A program made the translations under genes and the position numbers. A model generated the notes under the pieces. That model did no database searches, was not told where the DNA came from, and was given only the letters and a program-made list of their open reading frames with translations. Positions 33,768 to 42,915 of a stretch of 64,000 nt of DNA are shown here, piece after piece. The DNA comes from Acuticoccus sp039034015 (lineage in GTDB: Bacteria > Pseudomonadota > Alphaproteobacteria > Rhizobiales > Amorphaceae), in assembly GCA_039034015.1 (NCBI GenBank), contig JBCCBM010000001.1, positions 124,001-188,000 of the forward strand. Direction: 5' to 3'. How positions within the stretch are numbered: position 1 is the first letter of the stretch; each line of letters starts with the position of its first letter.

Positions 33768-34256
33768 ATGGCAACTGTTGAGGCAACGGCGACGATCCTG
33801 GCGCGGTTTCAGGTCAGATGGAATCATCTGACCTGGGAATAACCGCTCCGATTCAAAGAGATAGAGCATCTTGGGTCTGAGAAGACCTAAGATGCTCTAG
33901 CGCCGCGCGCCGCTGCGTGGGCGGGTGTTGACCGATGGGCGCGGCTTGAGGGGCCGATCACCGACGGCGGGCGCATCAAAGTGTGGTCACCGGTGGCGCC
34001 GGGCCGTGCGTTTGCGCGGCGGGTGGGGGAGGTGGAGGCGCCGCGCCAGATGGTGTGGCGCGGGGGCATGCCGCTTGGCCTCTTCACGGGGCGGCGCACG
34101 TTATGCCTTTCGCCGGCCGGGGCGGGCACCGAGCTTTCGATGCGCGAGACGTTTTCGGGGCCGTTGGCGCCGATGAATGTGCGCAAGATGCCTGATCTTT
34201 CAGCAGCATTCGCGCAGTTGTTGGGTGCGGTGAAGCGCGAAGTGGAGGGCGGCTGA
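33768..34256 (+). pseudogene. SRPBCC (START-like) domain gene interrupted by a repeat insertion
   Basis: ATG 33768, behind AAGGGAG, starts MATVEATATILARF, the usual first strand of an SRPBCC domain. Then 93 bases of double-hairpin sequence bring a stop at 33840. Past the insert the same frame continues PRAAAWAGVDRWARLEGPIT, GRIKVWSPVAPGRAFARRV and GRRTLCLSPAGAGTELSMRE to the stop at 34256. Removing the 93 bases gives one continuous domain of normal length (about 130 residues). Translation could restart downstream, but the domain would lack its first strand. Confidence 0.8.
33810..33902. repeat. Double-hairpin palindromic element inserted in SRPBCC gene
   Basis: Hairpin 1 (33810-33835) has 11-bp perfect arms CAGGTCAGATG / CATCTGACCTG and loop GAAT. 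Hairpin 2 (33863-33898) has 16-bp arms starting AGAGCATCTT, with one mismatch, and loop GAGA. The layout of two hairpins ending in CTCTAGCG resembles the 120-bp repeats at 44049 and 54810, although the sequences differ. Short palindromic elements of this kind are known to be dispersed in Rhizobiales genomes. Confidence 0.75.
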
Positions 34257-34684
34257 TGCGCGTCACCTATGGCACCGGCGCGCAGGATGACCCCTGGCGC
34301 CTCAAAACGCCGCCCCACTCCTCGGACTTCTTGGCGTGGCGGGTTGGGGCGGCCGACCCGCCGGCGCTTGTGGTGCAGGTGGGCACGACGGTGCTGTCCC
34401 ATCGCCTGCGGGCCATTGAGGACGCGCACGCGATGCTGGTTGCGCGCGGGGATTGGGTGCCCCTTGGCAATGCGGACGAGGGAAAACCCGTCAAACGCGG
34501 CACGTTTGAGCCCTGGGCGCGCGCGGCCGACACCCCCGCCGGCGGCTCCTATGGCCTGCGCAAGGGCCACCGCGGCGGCTTTGCCAACTATGTGGCCCCG
34601 GTGCTTAAGCTGTTGGGCCTTGCGCAGCTGGGGCACAACCCCCGCAACAACCGCCTTCGCGCGCGCGAAGGCCCGGCCCGCTGA
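34256..34684 (+). CDS. Conserved-looking small protein of unknown function
   Basis: A 142-residue protein starting on the stop codon of the SRPBCC frame (TGATG), so formerly coupled to it. The sequence has DDPWRLKTPPHSSDFLAWRV, ALVVQVGTTVLSHRLRAIED, DWVPLGNADEGKPVKRGTFE and GGSYGLRKGHRGGFANYVAP. It ends QLGHNPRNNRLRARE. It lacks a signal peptide or TM segment and looks like an intact single domain. I cannot assign a function. Confidence 0.72.
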   Translation: MRVTYGTGAQDDPWRLKTPPHSSDFLAWRVGAADPPALVVQVGTTVLSHRLRAIEDAHAMLVARGDWVPLGNADEGKPVKRGTFEPWARAADTPAGGSYGLRKGHRGGFANYVAPVLKLLGLAQLGHNPRNNRLRAREGPAR

Positions 34685-34696
34685 GGCCGCGGGGCG

Positions 34697-35917
34697 TCAG
34701 GTGCTGACGGACGTCTTCTCGCGCTTCATCGGCCGGACGAGGCGGGTGAGGTGCGCAAAGTCTTTCATGAAGACGCGGGCGTGGGCGGCCTTGCGGTTTC
34801 GCACGAGGCGCTTGTTCATATAGGCGTCAAACGTCAGCTGTTGCACGTCTTTGTCTTCGCACATGGTGACGAAGCGCTCACGCCGCCTGTCGTTCGAGTA
34901 CCAAAACCACTGGAGAACGCCGAGCGCGAAGAAGACACGGCCGTGGGCCTTCATGAACCGTTTTCGAATGCTGGCGAGGGACTTTGCCGGCGCACCGGCC
35001 AGAATTTCAGAAACCACGCTTGCGGCCACCTCGCCGGAGGCCATGGCGTAATAAATGCCCTCGCCCGAGCAGGGGGCGACAACACCGGCCGCATCGCCGA
35101 TGACGACGGTGTCACGCCCATTGTCCCACTTTTTGAGGGGTTTGAGGGGGATCGGCGCGCCCTCTGTGCGGCGGGTGGCCACTGCGTCAAGCCCGGTTGC
35201 CTGGCGCAGGGTGCGCACCGCGCTGCGCAGGGAAAAGCCCTTGTGGGCGGAGCCGACGCCAATGCTGGCGGTGGCGCCATGGGGGAAGACCCAGGCGTAA
35301 AAGTCGGGCGAAAGGGCGCCTTGGTAATAGACCTCGCACCGTTCGCCGTGGAACCGCTCACCATTGGCGGGGGCTTCGACAATCTCGTGGTAGGCGAAGA
35401 CCGATTTGGTGACGGCCCCGTTGAGCGCCTGCCGTGCGACCAGGGAGCGCGCCCCGTCCGCCCCGATGATCATCTTTGCGGTCAGCGTCTTTTGTTCGCC
35501 GCCCACACTGTAGCGCACGGTGGGGTGGCGGCCGGGCGCGGTGTCGACCCCGGTCAACGTGCCGCGGATGCGAATTGCGCCCGATTTTGCCGCCCGCTCG
35601 CGCAGGAACTCGTCAAACACGTCCCGGTCGACCATGCCCACGTAGCCGTTTTCGATGGGCATATCGACGGCGCGTTCGGTGGGCGAAATCATCCGCGCGG
35701 ACGAGATTTTGGCGCACAGGAGCTCATCGGGGATCGCATAGTCGCGCACGAGGCGCGGGGGGATGGCGCCGCCGCAGGGTTTGATGCGGCCCGCCTTGTC
35801 GAGGAGGGCCACGGACGCGCCTTGCCGGGCAAGGTGGTGCGCGGCGGTCGCCCCGGCGGGGCCCCCGCCCACCACCACAACGTCAAGAAGCGTCTTTTTG
35901 GTCGGCTCGGCTGTCAT
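34697..35917 (-). CDS. bchP: Geranylgeranyl reductase (bacteriochlorophyll)
   Basis: Reduces the geranylgeranyl tail of bacteriochlorophyll a to phytyl. The 406-residue flavoprotein has the FAD motif VVVVGGGPAGATAAHHLARQ and the group signature KPCGGAIPPRLVRDYAIPDE. It continues with GYVGMVDRDVFDEFLRERAA and DTVVIGDAAGVVAPCSGEGI, and ends with the KDVQQLTFDAYMNKRLVR segment typical of BchP/ChlP. It is the last gene of an operon transcribed bchG-pucC-bchP, starting ten bases after the pucC-type stop. Confidence 0.95.
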   Translation of the reverse strand: MTAEPTKKTLLDVVVVGGGPAGATAAHHLARQGASVALLDKAGRIKPCGGAIPPRLVRDYAIPDELLCAKISSARMISPTERAVDMPIENGYVGMVDRDVFDEFLRERAAKSGAIRIRGTLTGVDTAPGRHPTVRYSVGGEQKTLTAKMIIGADGARSLVARQALNGAVTKSVFAYHEIVEAPANGERFHGERCEVYYQGALSPDFYAWVFPHGATASIGVGSAHKGFSLRSAVRTLRQATGLDAVATRRTEGAPIPLKPLKKWDNGRDTVVIGDAAGVVAPCSGEGIYYAMASGEVAASVVSEILAGAPAKSLASIRKRFMKAHGRVFFALGVLQWFWYSNDRRRERFVTMCEDKDVQQLTFDAYMNKRLVRNRKAAHARVFMKDFAHLTRLVRPMKREKTSVST

Positions 35918-35927
35918 CAGGAACGCC

Positions 35928-37223
35928 TCATGCGGGGACCGCCGCAGCCCCGTGCCGCGGTGTCCGGGTGAGCGGGATCGCAAGGATGGCGGCGGCCCCA
36001 AAGGCCACGGCCTGGAGGAAGAAGACCGAGGCAAAGGCCGATGCCTCGCCAAGGAGGGGGCGCATGGCGTCAAGCTGTGCGGCGCCAAAGGCCATGCCGA
36101 TGCCAAAGCCAACAGCTTGGGCAAGGCCGAATGCGCCCATGCGCGCGCCTGTGCGCTCCAGCGTGCCGGCGCTTGCAAGGGCAAACATGGCCGCCACCGC
36201 GCCGCCCACGAAAAGCCCGTTGCCAAAGCCGAGCAGCGCGATCGCCCCGGTGACTTGACCGGGGAGCGCGCCATAGCTCGACAGGCCAAGGGCGAGGAGC
36301 GCGATGATGGAAAGGAAACACCCCGAAAGCGTGATCGACAACAGCCCGCCTCGGGTGCCCTGGAGGAGGCGGCCCAAGACGGCGGCCGCAATCATCCCGA
36401 TCGGGACGCCCGCCTGGTGGTAGCCGGAGAGCTGGGTGGATTGGCCGGGGTCGAGCCCGTGCCGCGCGCCCAGGAACGGCTCCAGCACGAGCTCTTGCAT
36501 GCGGTAGGCAAACATGGCCACCAGCACAAAGATCGCAAATTTGCGCGTTTCCGGTTCGGCAAATCCTGCGAGCGCGCGGCGGATGAGGCCTTCGGGCGCT
36601 TTCTCTCGCGCAGCTTGGGCAGCGTTTGGCGTTTCAAGGCCCCAGAGGGAGAGCGTGCCGACGAGGAAGGCGCCCACCGCAATGGTGAGGGCAACGTCCT
36701 CCATCGCCTCGTACGAAAACGGCGTCATCGCGCGGCCGGCCAGGATGGTGACGATGGCGATTGCCGCAATGAACATGAACATCACGATGGTGGCCGCAGG
36801 GGCCCGCCGCGCGGGGGTGACGGTGGCGGCGACAAGGGCAAACAGCGTCGTTCCCGCAGCGCCAACCCCGACACCGACACCGATGTGCGCGGCGACCAGG
36901 AGGGGGAGGGCAGACATTGACCCTTCCGCCAACCAGCCGACCGCGTGGGCGGCCAAAACACTGGAGGCGCCGGCAACGGCATAACCGGCCAGGATGAAGG
37001 GGGTGCGGCGGGGCGCAACGTCGGACATGGCGCCGACCACAAGCCGGGCGAGCTGGGCGCCATAGTAGCAGCCCAGGAGCGTGCCGGAGACGATGGCAAG
37101 AAAGCCAAGCTCGTTCTGGATGATGCGTGGGATGGTGGTGATGATCAAAACCGTCATCACCACTGTTGCGCCTTGGGCAAGGCCAAAGCGCACAATCGTC
37201 ACCCAGGCGAGGAGGGCCCTCAC
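35928..37223 (-). CDS. PucC-family (BCD) major facilitator, Bch2/LhaA-like
   Basis: A 431-residue, about 12-TM protein of the bacteriochlorophyll-delivery group that assists light-harvesting complex assembly. Features are VRALLAWVTIVRFGLAQGAT at the start, GAMSDVAPRRTPFILAGYAV after TM2-3, and GYHQAGVPIGMIAAAVLG mid-protein. GTG 37223 overlaps the bchG stop by four bases (GTGA), fixing the start and showing coupling. Between bchG and bchP it corresponds to the bch2/orf428 position of purple-bacterial photosynthesis clusters. PucC versus LhaA specificity cannot be decided here. Confidence 0.9.
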   Translation of the reverse strand: MRALLAWVTIVRFGLAQGATVVMTVLIITTIPRIIQNELGFLAIVSGTLLGCYYGAQLARLVVGAMSDVAPRRTPFILAGYAVAGASSVLAAHAVGWLAEGSMSALPLLVAAHIGVGVGVGAAGTTLFALVAATVTPARRAPAATIVMFMFIAAIAIVTILAGRAMTPFSYEAMEDVALTIAVGAFLVGTLSLWGLETPNAAQAAREKAPEGLIRRALAGFAEPETRKFAIFVLVAMFAYRMQELVLEPFLGARHGLDPGQSTQLSGYHQAGVPIGMIAAAVLGRLLQGTRGGLLSITLSGCFLSIIALLALGLSSYGALPGQVTGAIALLGFGNGLFVGGAVAAMFALASAGTLERTGARMGAFGLAQAVGFGIGMAFGAAQLDAMRPLLGEASAFASVFFLQAVAFGAAAILAIPLTRTPRHGAAAVPA

Positions 37224-38110
37224 ACCGGCAGCCCCGCAACGCCGATTGCGGCTGCCATCATGCCCCAGACATAAAGCGTGGTGCCAGTGCCGTTGTACCA
37301 GGCGGCGCGGTCTTTGGGGGCGGCAATCAGCCGGCGCATCAAGGCAAACTGCACCAGGAGGAGCGCAGCGACCACGCCGGCCGAGATGAGGAGCCCCCAC
37401 GCGACCAAAAGCGCAATCACCGCCACCTGCGCCCCCGCCATGACAACGCATGCGAGGATGGCGGCGCGGTGGGCGCCGAGCCGCGCGGGGAGCGAGCGCA
37501 CGCCGCTCACGCGGTCGCCGGTGATGGATTTAAAGTCGTTGAGCGTCATGATCCCGTGGGCGCCGACGCTGTAGAGCGCGGCAAGGATGATGATCTCGCC
37601 CCGGGGCATGGCGTTCAGCATGACCGCCGCGCCCGTGAACCAGGGGAGCCCTTCATAGCATGCGCCGACAGCCGCGTTGCCGACCCACCCATCCCGCTTC
37701 AACCGGAAGGGCGGCGCGCTATAGGCCCAGGCGAGCGCGAGGCCCACAAGGGTTGCGGCAAAGCCTATGGGGCCCAGGAGCGCGGCGGCCGCCAGCGAGA
37801 GCCCCGTCCACAAAAAGGCAACGTAAAGGCCCCAGCGGCCCGGCAGCCGGCCGGATGGGATCGGCCGGTTCGGCTCGTTGATGGCGTCCACATGGCGGTC
37901 ATACCAATCGTTGACGGCCTGGGATGCGGCGCACACCAAGGGGCCGGTGAGCAACAGGCCCACCACCAGGCGCAGCGGGTCCACCGGCGCGCCGGCGGAC
38001 ACCACCCCGCAGGCAAAGGCCCACATGGGTGCGAACCACGTGATGGGTTTTAAAAGTTCCAGCACGACGGCCGCCCGGGGCAGCGCCGCGTGGGTCGTTG
38101 TGACGGACAC
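37220..38110 (-). CDS. bchG: Bacteriochlorophyll synthase
   Basis: A UbiA-family prenyltransferase that esterifies bacteriochlorophyllide a with geranylgeranyl diphosphate. The 296-residue membrane protein has the ChlG/BchG motif ASQAVNDWYDRHVDAINEPN followed by RPIPSGR, SAPPFRLKRDGWVGN and LNDFKSITGDRVSGVRSLP. GTG 38110 is taken as start, with GGGAGG nine bases upstream; a TTG at 38119 is next to that site and less likely. It leads the bchG-pucC-bchP operon and is divergent from the HiPIP gene across a 30-bp dyad. Confidence 0.95.
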   Translation of the reverse strand: MSVTTTHAALPRAAVVLELLKPITWFAPMWAFACGVVSAGAPVDPLRLVVGLLLTGPLVCAASQAVNDWYDRHVDAINEPNRPIPSGRLPGRWGLYVAFLWTGLSLAAAALLGPIGFAATLVGLALAWAYSAPPFRLKRDGWVGNAAVGACYEGLPWFTGAAVMLNAMPRGEIIILAALYSVGAHGIMTLNDFKSITGDRVSGVRSLPARLGAHRAAILACVVMAGAQVAVIALLVAWGLLISAGVVAALLLVQFALMRRLIAAPKDRAAWYNGTGTTLYVWGMMAAAIGVAGLPV

Positions 38111-38126
38111 GATCGTCAACCTCCCT

Positions 38127-38156
38127 TGACAGGTGGACTGTACAGTCTCCGTGTCA
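38127..38156. promoter_or_regulatory. 30-bp imperfect dyad shared by bchG and HiPIP genes
   Basis: The ends are TGACA (38127) and TGTCA (to 38156), and the centre is the perfect palindrome ACTGTACAGT (38137-38146). Both strands contain TGT-N12-TCA, one base from the PpsR/CrtJ consensus TGT-N12-ACA. Its position 17 bases upstream of the bchG start and about 100 upstream of the HiPIP start suits a light/redox repressor. Binding is inferred. Confidence 0.45.
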
Positions 38157-38255
38157 TTCGGTCGAGGGGGGGCACGCCTGCCAAAATGCTGATTGCGCGC
38201 GTTTGCGATGGAAGCATCGCGCACCGTGGCCGTTCGGTTCTGGAAGGGAGGGCCC

Positions 38256-38531
38256 ATGGCCAGGACGTTGATCGGCGGAATGTCGCGGCGCACGTTTTTG
38301 GGCGCGACGGCACGGGCGGCGGCGTGTGCGCTGGGCGCTGGCCCCGCGAGGGCGCAGACCCTGCCCAAACGCGCGGTCGCCTACCAAACCGTGCCGCGCG
38401 GGAGCGAGAGGTGCGACAATTGCACCTTCTGGCTGCCGCGCGGAGACCCGGCCGACCCTGGCGGTTGCTCGGTCGTGCAGGGCGAGGTGCTGCCCGAGGC
38501 GTGGTGCACCATCTGGGCGCGCGCGGCCTAG
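38256..38531 (+). CDS. hip: High-potential iron-sulfur protein (HiPIP)
   Basis: A 91-residue precursor with a Tat signal (MSRRTFLGATARAAACALGA) and a small mature domain with one [4Fe-4S] cluster. The cysteine pattern is C-x2-C-x14-C-x12-C (from CDNC to the last Cys in WCTIWA). HiPIPs are periplasmic and can reduce the photosynthetic reaction centre in purple bacteria, which fits its place divergent from bchG. AGGGAGG lies just before ATG 38256. Confidence 0.93.
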   Translation: MARTLIGGMSRRTFLGATARAAACALGAGPARAQTLPKRAVAYQTVPRGSERCDNCTFWLPRGDPADPGGCSVVQGEVLPEAWCTIWARAA

Positions 38532-38541
38532 GTGAAGCGCG

Positions 38542-41500
38542 CTAGCCGCCGTCTTTGCCGGCTTCGTCGAGGATCTCGTCGATGGCGTCGGCCCGCCAAT
38601 CCCGGTCGGCCGTGGGCGGGGCCTGCACGAGCGGGCCGGCCGGCGGACGCGCGTCCGCCGGGCCCTTCGGCGCGATGACGTGCACGTCCCGCTGTGGGAA
38701 GGGGATTGAAAGCCCCCGCTCGCCAAAGGTGCGGTGGATGGCGGTATAAACTTCGCTCTTGATCACAAAGACAGGGTGGGCGCCCCGCAGGTCACAATAG
38801 TAGCAAACGCGAAGGTTGATGCTGTTGTCGCCAAACTCCTCCACAGTCACAAGCGGGGCGGGCGAGGCGACCACGCCCGGATGGTCTTGCAAAATTTTGG
38901 TGACAATGGCGACCGCTTCCTGCGGGTCGTCATTATAACTGATGCCCACCGTTTTTAGGACGCGGATGGTGGTGTTGGACCGTGTCCAGTTGGTGAACGT
39001 GTCGGACACCAGCGCAGAGTTCGGCACGATGAGGTCAAACTCGTCAAACGTGCGCATACGCATGGAGCGAATGCCAATCTGGCTGACGGTGCCCGATGTG
39101 GTTCCGACCGTCACAATATCGCCCAGCCGCAACGGCCGCTCCACCAGCAAAAGTAGGCCAGAGATAAAGTTGTTGACGACGTTTTGCATACCAAACCCAA
39201 TGCCAACGCCAAGCGATGCGGCAAAGACAGTGAGCGTCGTGACATCAAACCCGACCAACGACAGGGTGAGGAGGACGCCAATCACAATGACAACGTATTG
39301 CGCAAACACCGAGAGGCTTTGGCGGATGCCAATGTCTTTGAGTTTGCGCAAGATGACAGAGTAGGCCACCCGCCGCGCCCAGGCCGCCGCCCAAAACACG
39401 AAGACGAACGCGGCCACCGCGATGATGACATTGCCGATGCTATAGGTGCCGCCGCCCGCGCTAAACAGCGGAAAGCGCCAAAAGGCGAGCGCCTCTTTGA
39501 TGCCGAAGGATTGCGCCGTCCACTCGAAGAGCTGGCCCGCGACCACAACCGCCACCAACACCAGCGCCAGCTGCAAAACCCGCTTGGCCGGCACAATAAA
39601 GTTCTGCCGCACAAAGTAGGCCTGGGCTGGATCCTTGCGGCGAAGGCGCAGCGCAACCCCCTCCAAAAGATCGTTCAAAATGCCAAGACCCAAAAACAGC
39701 GTCGCAACGATGGTGACGGTGAGGGCAAGATCTTCCAACATGATTGCGGCGAGCTGGCTGTAACCGGCAAGGCCGGCCACCCCCGTTGCGATCAGCGCTG
39801 TGGGCGGCACCAGCGCAAGGGCGCTTGCCACAAGGCGCTGTGCGCCGGCCCCGTCGGCCGCCGTTCCCTTGGCGAAGAACACCACGAAGAGGAGCATCGG
39901 AAGGCCGCCCAGCACGAACACCGAGTAGGCCAGGCGGTTCACCGCAAGCTGGGTGGAGGGCAACAGCGCAACGTCGGCCACCAGAAGATAGGCAAACACC
40001 ACCACCGCGGTCAGAAGCATGGCAACCGCTGTTGCCCGGGTGATGAGCCGGCCAAGCCCGGCCGCCGACCCTTTCCGCCGCTCCACAATCACATGGGTGA
40101 GGTCAATCAGCAGGAACATCGCCGAGGGGATCGCAAGAAGGCGCCCCACATCGATCGCCGTGTCCCGCGAGACGGCGTAGACCAGGCAAAAGACGACCCA
40201 GATGGCGGCCGGCATCAGCCAAAACAGATTGCGCCGCAAGACCTCCAGCGGGATTTCTGTGGCAATCGTCCCCTCCGCCGCGATGAACTGGCGCAGCACC
40301 CTTTGGCGCAACACCGTGACCACCGCCAAAAGCGCAATCACAGCAAGGGCAAACCCAGCGTTTTGGCGGGTGGTGGCAACGCTGAGCGCGGTGCGCACCT
40401 CGGTGAGGCGTGAGACATAAACCGCATGCAAGGCCGCCGGCAGCGTTGTGAGTTCGGCGCCAATGCGGGCCCGCCCCGCCGCATCCGTCCGCGCCACCTG
40501 GCGGTCAAACAGCGTTGCGCGCTCGCGGGTGGCGCGCTCCCCCGCCAACACGCCGATGGTGGCGCCAATCTTCTCGCGAAGGGCGGCAATTTCCACGTCC
40601 TGGTTGGTGAGCAGGCGGCTAAGGGCGTCAAGCCGGGTGAGGGCGTTTTGCGTCGCCGTGTCGCCGTCGCTGCGCAGGATGAGCTTGAGGTCGCCGAGCG
40701 CCCCGCGGATGGACGCGGAGACCTCAAGCCGCGACACCATCGCGCCCCGGGCACTGGTGAGCGCCTCGATCGCCTGGGAAAACAGCCGCAGGGGAACCGC
40801 CTTCTCATCCGCCAACAGCGCAAGCCGGCGCTCCAGCGAGCGGGCGGTGACAATCTCCACATCCGTCAAACGGGCGCTGGCGCGCAGCGTTGCCTCGTCC
40901 GCCCGCACGCGGCGAAGGTTGGCGTCCACCGTGCCGCCAAGATCGCCGGCCTCCGCCGCCTCCGCCGTCAACGCCCGCGCCCGCTGGTTGAGCGTTGAGA
41001 CCAAACCGCGAAGGCGCGGGACCGCGACGGGCTCGGCCCCCATGTCGGCAAAGACGGTGGAAAGGTCGGCCGCCGACTGCAGGATCGCCAGTTGCTCCCG
41101 GCGAAGGTTGAGCGTGTCCTCCAGGCTGTCCTGAAGGTCGCGATAGGCCGCGCTCACCGCCTCGGACGCGATCCGGGCCTCGTTGGCAAAGCGGATGGCG
41201 GACTGTTCCACGAGGGCGGCCAGCGTCATCCTGTCGCCGGTGGTGGCGGCCACGGTCTGCTGGACAAGCGCCGCGCTCCGCCGTTCCTGCTCGGCAAGGT
41301 GCGCGGCAATGGTGTGCTCAAGATTTTGGAGCCGCGCGCGGGCAATATCCACCTCAAACTGCGCCTGCCGGAGCTGTTGGAGCGTGGGGGCCGTCTCTGG
41401 CCCTGAGGGGGCAAGACGGCGCAGGAGGAGCGTGTTTTCAGACACACGCTGTTCGGCCGAGCGCGCAATCTCCTGCGCGGCCAAGGTCAGCGCCACCACC

Positions 41501-41610
41501 TCTTGCTGGGCGGCGCGAAGGTCGGGCACTTGCGCGCGGGCGGGCGCCGCGACAAGGCTCCCCAACAGTAAAACTGCGAGCGCAAAGGTCCAAAGCCGCA
41601 TGGCGGGCAT
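38542..41610 (-). CDS. Large mechanosensitive channel, MscS family with periplasmic coiled-coil domain
   Basis: About 1022 residues. A signal peptide (LWTFALAVLLLGSLVAAPAR) is followed by a long periplasmic helical region (AAQQEVVALTLAAQEIARSA, with repeated heptads), as in the MscK/YbiO/DUF3772 group. About eight to ten TM segments follow, then the MscS core with the pore-helix region FGMQNVVNNFISGLLLLVER and the beta domain (RPLRLGDIVTVGTTSGTVSQ). The C-terminal alpha/beta region ends IPFPQRDVHVI plus a Pro-rich tail. ATG 41610 has GAGG six bases upstream; open frame beyond it is antisense to the next gene. Confidence 0.9.
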   Translation of the reverse strand: MPAMRLWTFALAVLLLGSLVAAPARAQVPDLRAAQQEVVALTLAAQEIARSAEQRVSENTLLLRRLAPSGPETAPTLQQLRQAQFEVDIARARLQNLEHTIAAHLAEQERRSAALVQQTVAATTGDRMTLAALVEQSAIRFANEARIASEAVSAAYRDLQDSLEDTLNLRREQLAILQSAADLSTVFADMGAEPVAVPRLRGLVSTLNQRARALTAEAAEAGDLGGTVDANLRRVRADEATLRASARLTDVEIVTARSLERRLALLADEKAVPLRLFSQAIEALTSARGAMVSRLEVSASIRGALGDLKLILRSDGDTATQNALTRLDALSRLLTNQDVEIAALREKIGATIGVLAGERATRERATLFDRQVARTDAAGRARIGAELTTLPAALHAVYVSRLTEVRTALSVATTRQNAGFALAVIALLAVVTVLRQRVLRQFIAAEGTIATEIPLEVLRRNLFWLMPAAIWVVFCLVYAVSRDTAIDVGRLLAIPSAMFLLIDLTHVIVERRKGSAAGLGRLITRATAVAMLLTAVVVFAYLLVADVALLPSTQLAVNRLAYSVFVLGGLPMLLFVVFFAKGTAADGAGAQRLVASALALVPPTALIATGVAGLAGYSQLAAIMLEDLALTVTIVATLFLGLGILNDLLEGVALRLRRKDPAQAYFVRQNFIVPAKRVLQLALVLVAVVVAGQLFEWTAQSFGIKEALAFWRFPLFSAGGGTYSIGNVIIAVAAFVFVFWAAAWARRVAYSVILRKLKDIGIRQSLSVFAQYVVIVIGVLLTLSLVGFDVTTLTVFAASLGVGIGFGMQNVVNNFISGLLLLVERPLRLGDIVTVGTTSGTVSQIGIRSMRMRTFDEFDLIVPNSALVSDTFTNWTRSNTTIRVLKTVGISYNDDPQEAVAIVTKILQDHPGVVASPAPLVTVEEFGDNSINLRVCYYCDLRGAHPVFVIKSEVYTAIHRTFGERGLSIPFPQRDVHVIAPKGPADARPPAGPLVQAPPTADRDWRADAIDEILDEAGKDGG

Positions 41611-41694
41611 GCCCATCCTCAGGGTGCTTGTGGCGACACGAGGGGCGCGTATAGAACGTGGCGCCGCGCGGGACAACGCACGGCCCACAACAGG

Positions 41695-42915
41695 ATGATC
41701 ACACCGAAGATGAGCATGTTTGCCGCGCGTTGGGGGCGCCTCTGCGGTCTTGGCGGTTTGGTTTTGCTGGCGTTTTTTGGCCCCATCACGGGGCCTGTCG
41801 CAGCGGCCCCGATCACGCTTGTGTGTTTGGACCTTGGGCGCGCGGTGGACGCGTGCCGCGCGGGGGCCGAGCGCTTTGCGGAAGGGTCCGGCCATGAGGT
41901 GAGGGTTGTGGCGGCCGATGCCACCGGCCGGCGCTCGCTGGAGCGGCTTTTGGCGCTCTTCTCGGTGGACAGTCCGTCCGTTGACGTCATCCAATTTGCC
42001 GATGGCTGGGCGCCTGCGCTCGCCGACCATCTCACCACCGTGCCGGCCGAGGACGCGATCCCGCCAAGTCTTGAAAGCGCGCGCGTGCGCGGCCGGCTTG
42101 TGGGCATTCCCCATCACCTTGCCGTCACGGTCGTCTTTCTGCGCAACGATGTGGTGGGCGGGCCGGTGAGCGATTGGTCCGCCCTCAAAGACCAGCTCCT
42201 CAAGGCCCCCGCCGATGGCACATCGGGCCTCAGCTTCGGGGCGGCCGACCCTGCGCTCTTTCCGTTTTTTGTGGACTGGCTGAACGGGGCGGGCACGCGC
42301 CTTGGCGACCGGGAGGGCGTGGCGGCCGCGCTCACCGCGCTCCAGGATGTGTTTGGCGCCGTTGCCGTTCCGGGCGTTGCAAGCCTTGGGGTGCGCGATG
42401 CGGTGGCCGAATTCACCGATGGGAATAGCGCGGCCCTTGTCACCCGCTCCACCCGGGTGGGCGATGTGCGCCGCTCTGATGTGGCGGACCGTGTGGCCCC
42501 GGCCCAGCGCGTTTCGGTGGGCGAGGCGCAGGCCCCGGTGCTGGTGAGCACGTGGCACCTTGGCGTGTCGCGCCACAGCGCAGAGCAGGAGGCGGCGCTG
42601 GCGCTTGCGACATTTCTCACCACCGAGGCCGAGCAGCGGAAGGCGGCCATCGCGTTCGGCCTCGCCCCCACCCGCGCTGCCCTTTATGAGGATGCGGCCG
42701 TGTTGCGCGACCGGCCCGTGTTTTCGGAGATCGCGCGTTTGCTTCCCGCCATGGTGCCACCGCCACTCACCCGTTTCGGGGCCAATTATCTCGACACGTC
42801 CGATGCTGTGTCAGAGGCGGTGCGCGGGTTCTTGCGCGGCGAGATGGATGCCGGGGCCGCCGCATCTGCGATCGTGCGGGCCGTCCGGCGGGGGGAGCGT
42901 GTGGGTGTTGATTAA
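41695..42915 (+). CDS. Extracellular solute-binding protein, family 1 (orphan)
   Basis: A 406-residue periplasmic binding protein. The signal segment is GGLVLLAFFGPITGPVAAAP, then ITLVCLDLGRAVDACRAGAE, a hinge and lobe 2 (VSTWHLGVSRHSAEQEAALA, FGLAPTRAALYED). The pattern is that of the MalE/sugar-binding family 1. A second binding protein overlaps its last 11 bases. No permease or ATPase is near, which is unusual for family 1 proteins. ATG 41710 is an alternative start. Confidence 0.83.
   Translation: MITPKMSMFAARWGRLCGLGGLVLLAFFGPITGPVAAAPITLVCLDLGRAVDACRAGAERFAEGSGHEVRVVAADATGRRSLERLLALFSVDSPSVDVIQFADGWAPALADHLTTVPAEDAIPPSLESARVRGRLVGIPHHLAVTVVFLRNDVVGGPVSDWSALKDQLLKAPADGTSGLSFGAADPALFPFFVDWLNGAGTRLGDREGVAAALTALQDVFGAVAVPGVASLGVRDAVAEFTDGNSAALVTRSTRVGDVRRSDVADRVAPAQRVSVGEAQAPVLVSTWHLGVSRHSAEQEAALALATFLTTEAEQRKAAIAFGLAPTRAALYEDAAVLRDRPVFSEIARLLPAMVPPPLTRFGANYLDTSDAVSEAVRGFLRGEMDAGAAASAIVRAVRRGERVGVD

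Noticed and set aside
41611..42576. Upstream continuation of the MscS-family frame
   Set aside because: It is antisense to the family 1 binding-protein gene, and a signal peptide starts at 41610 with a ribosome site.
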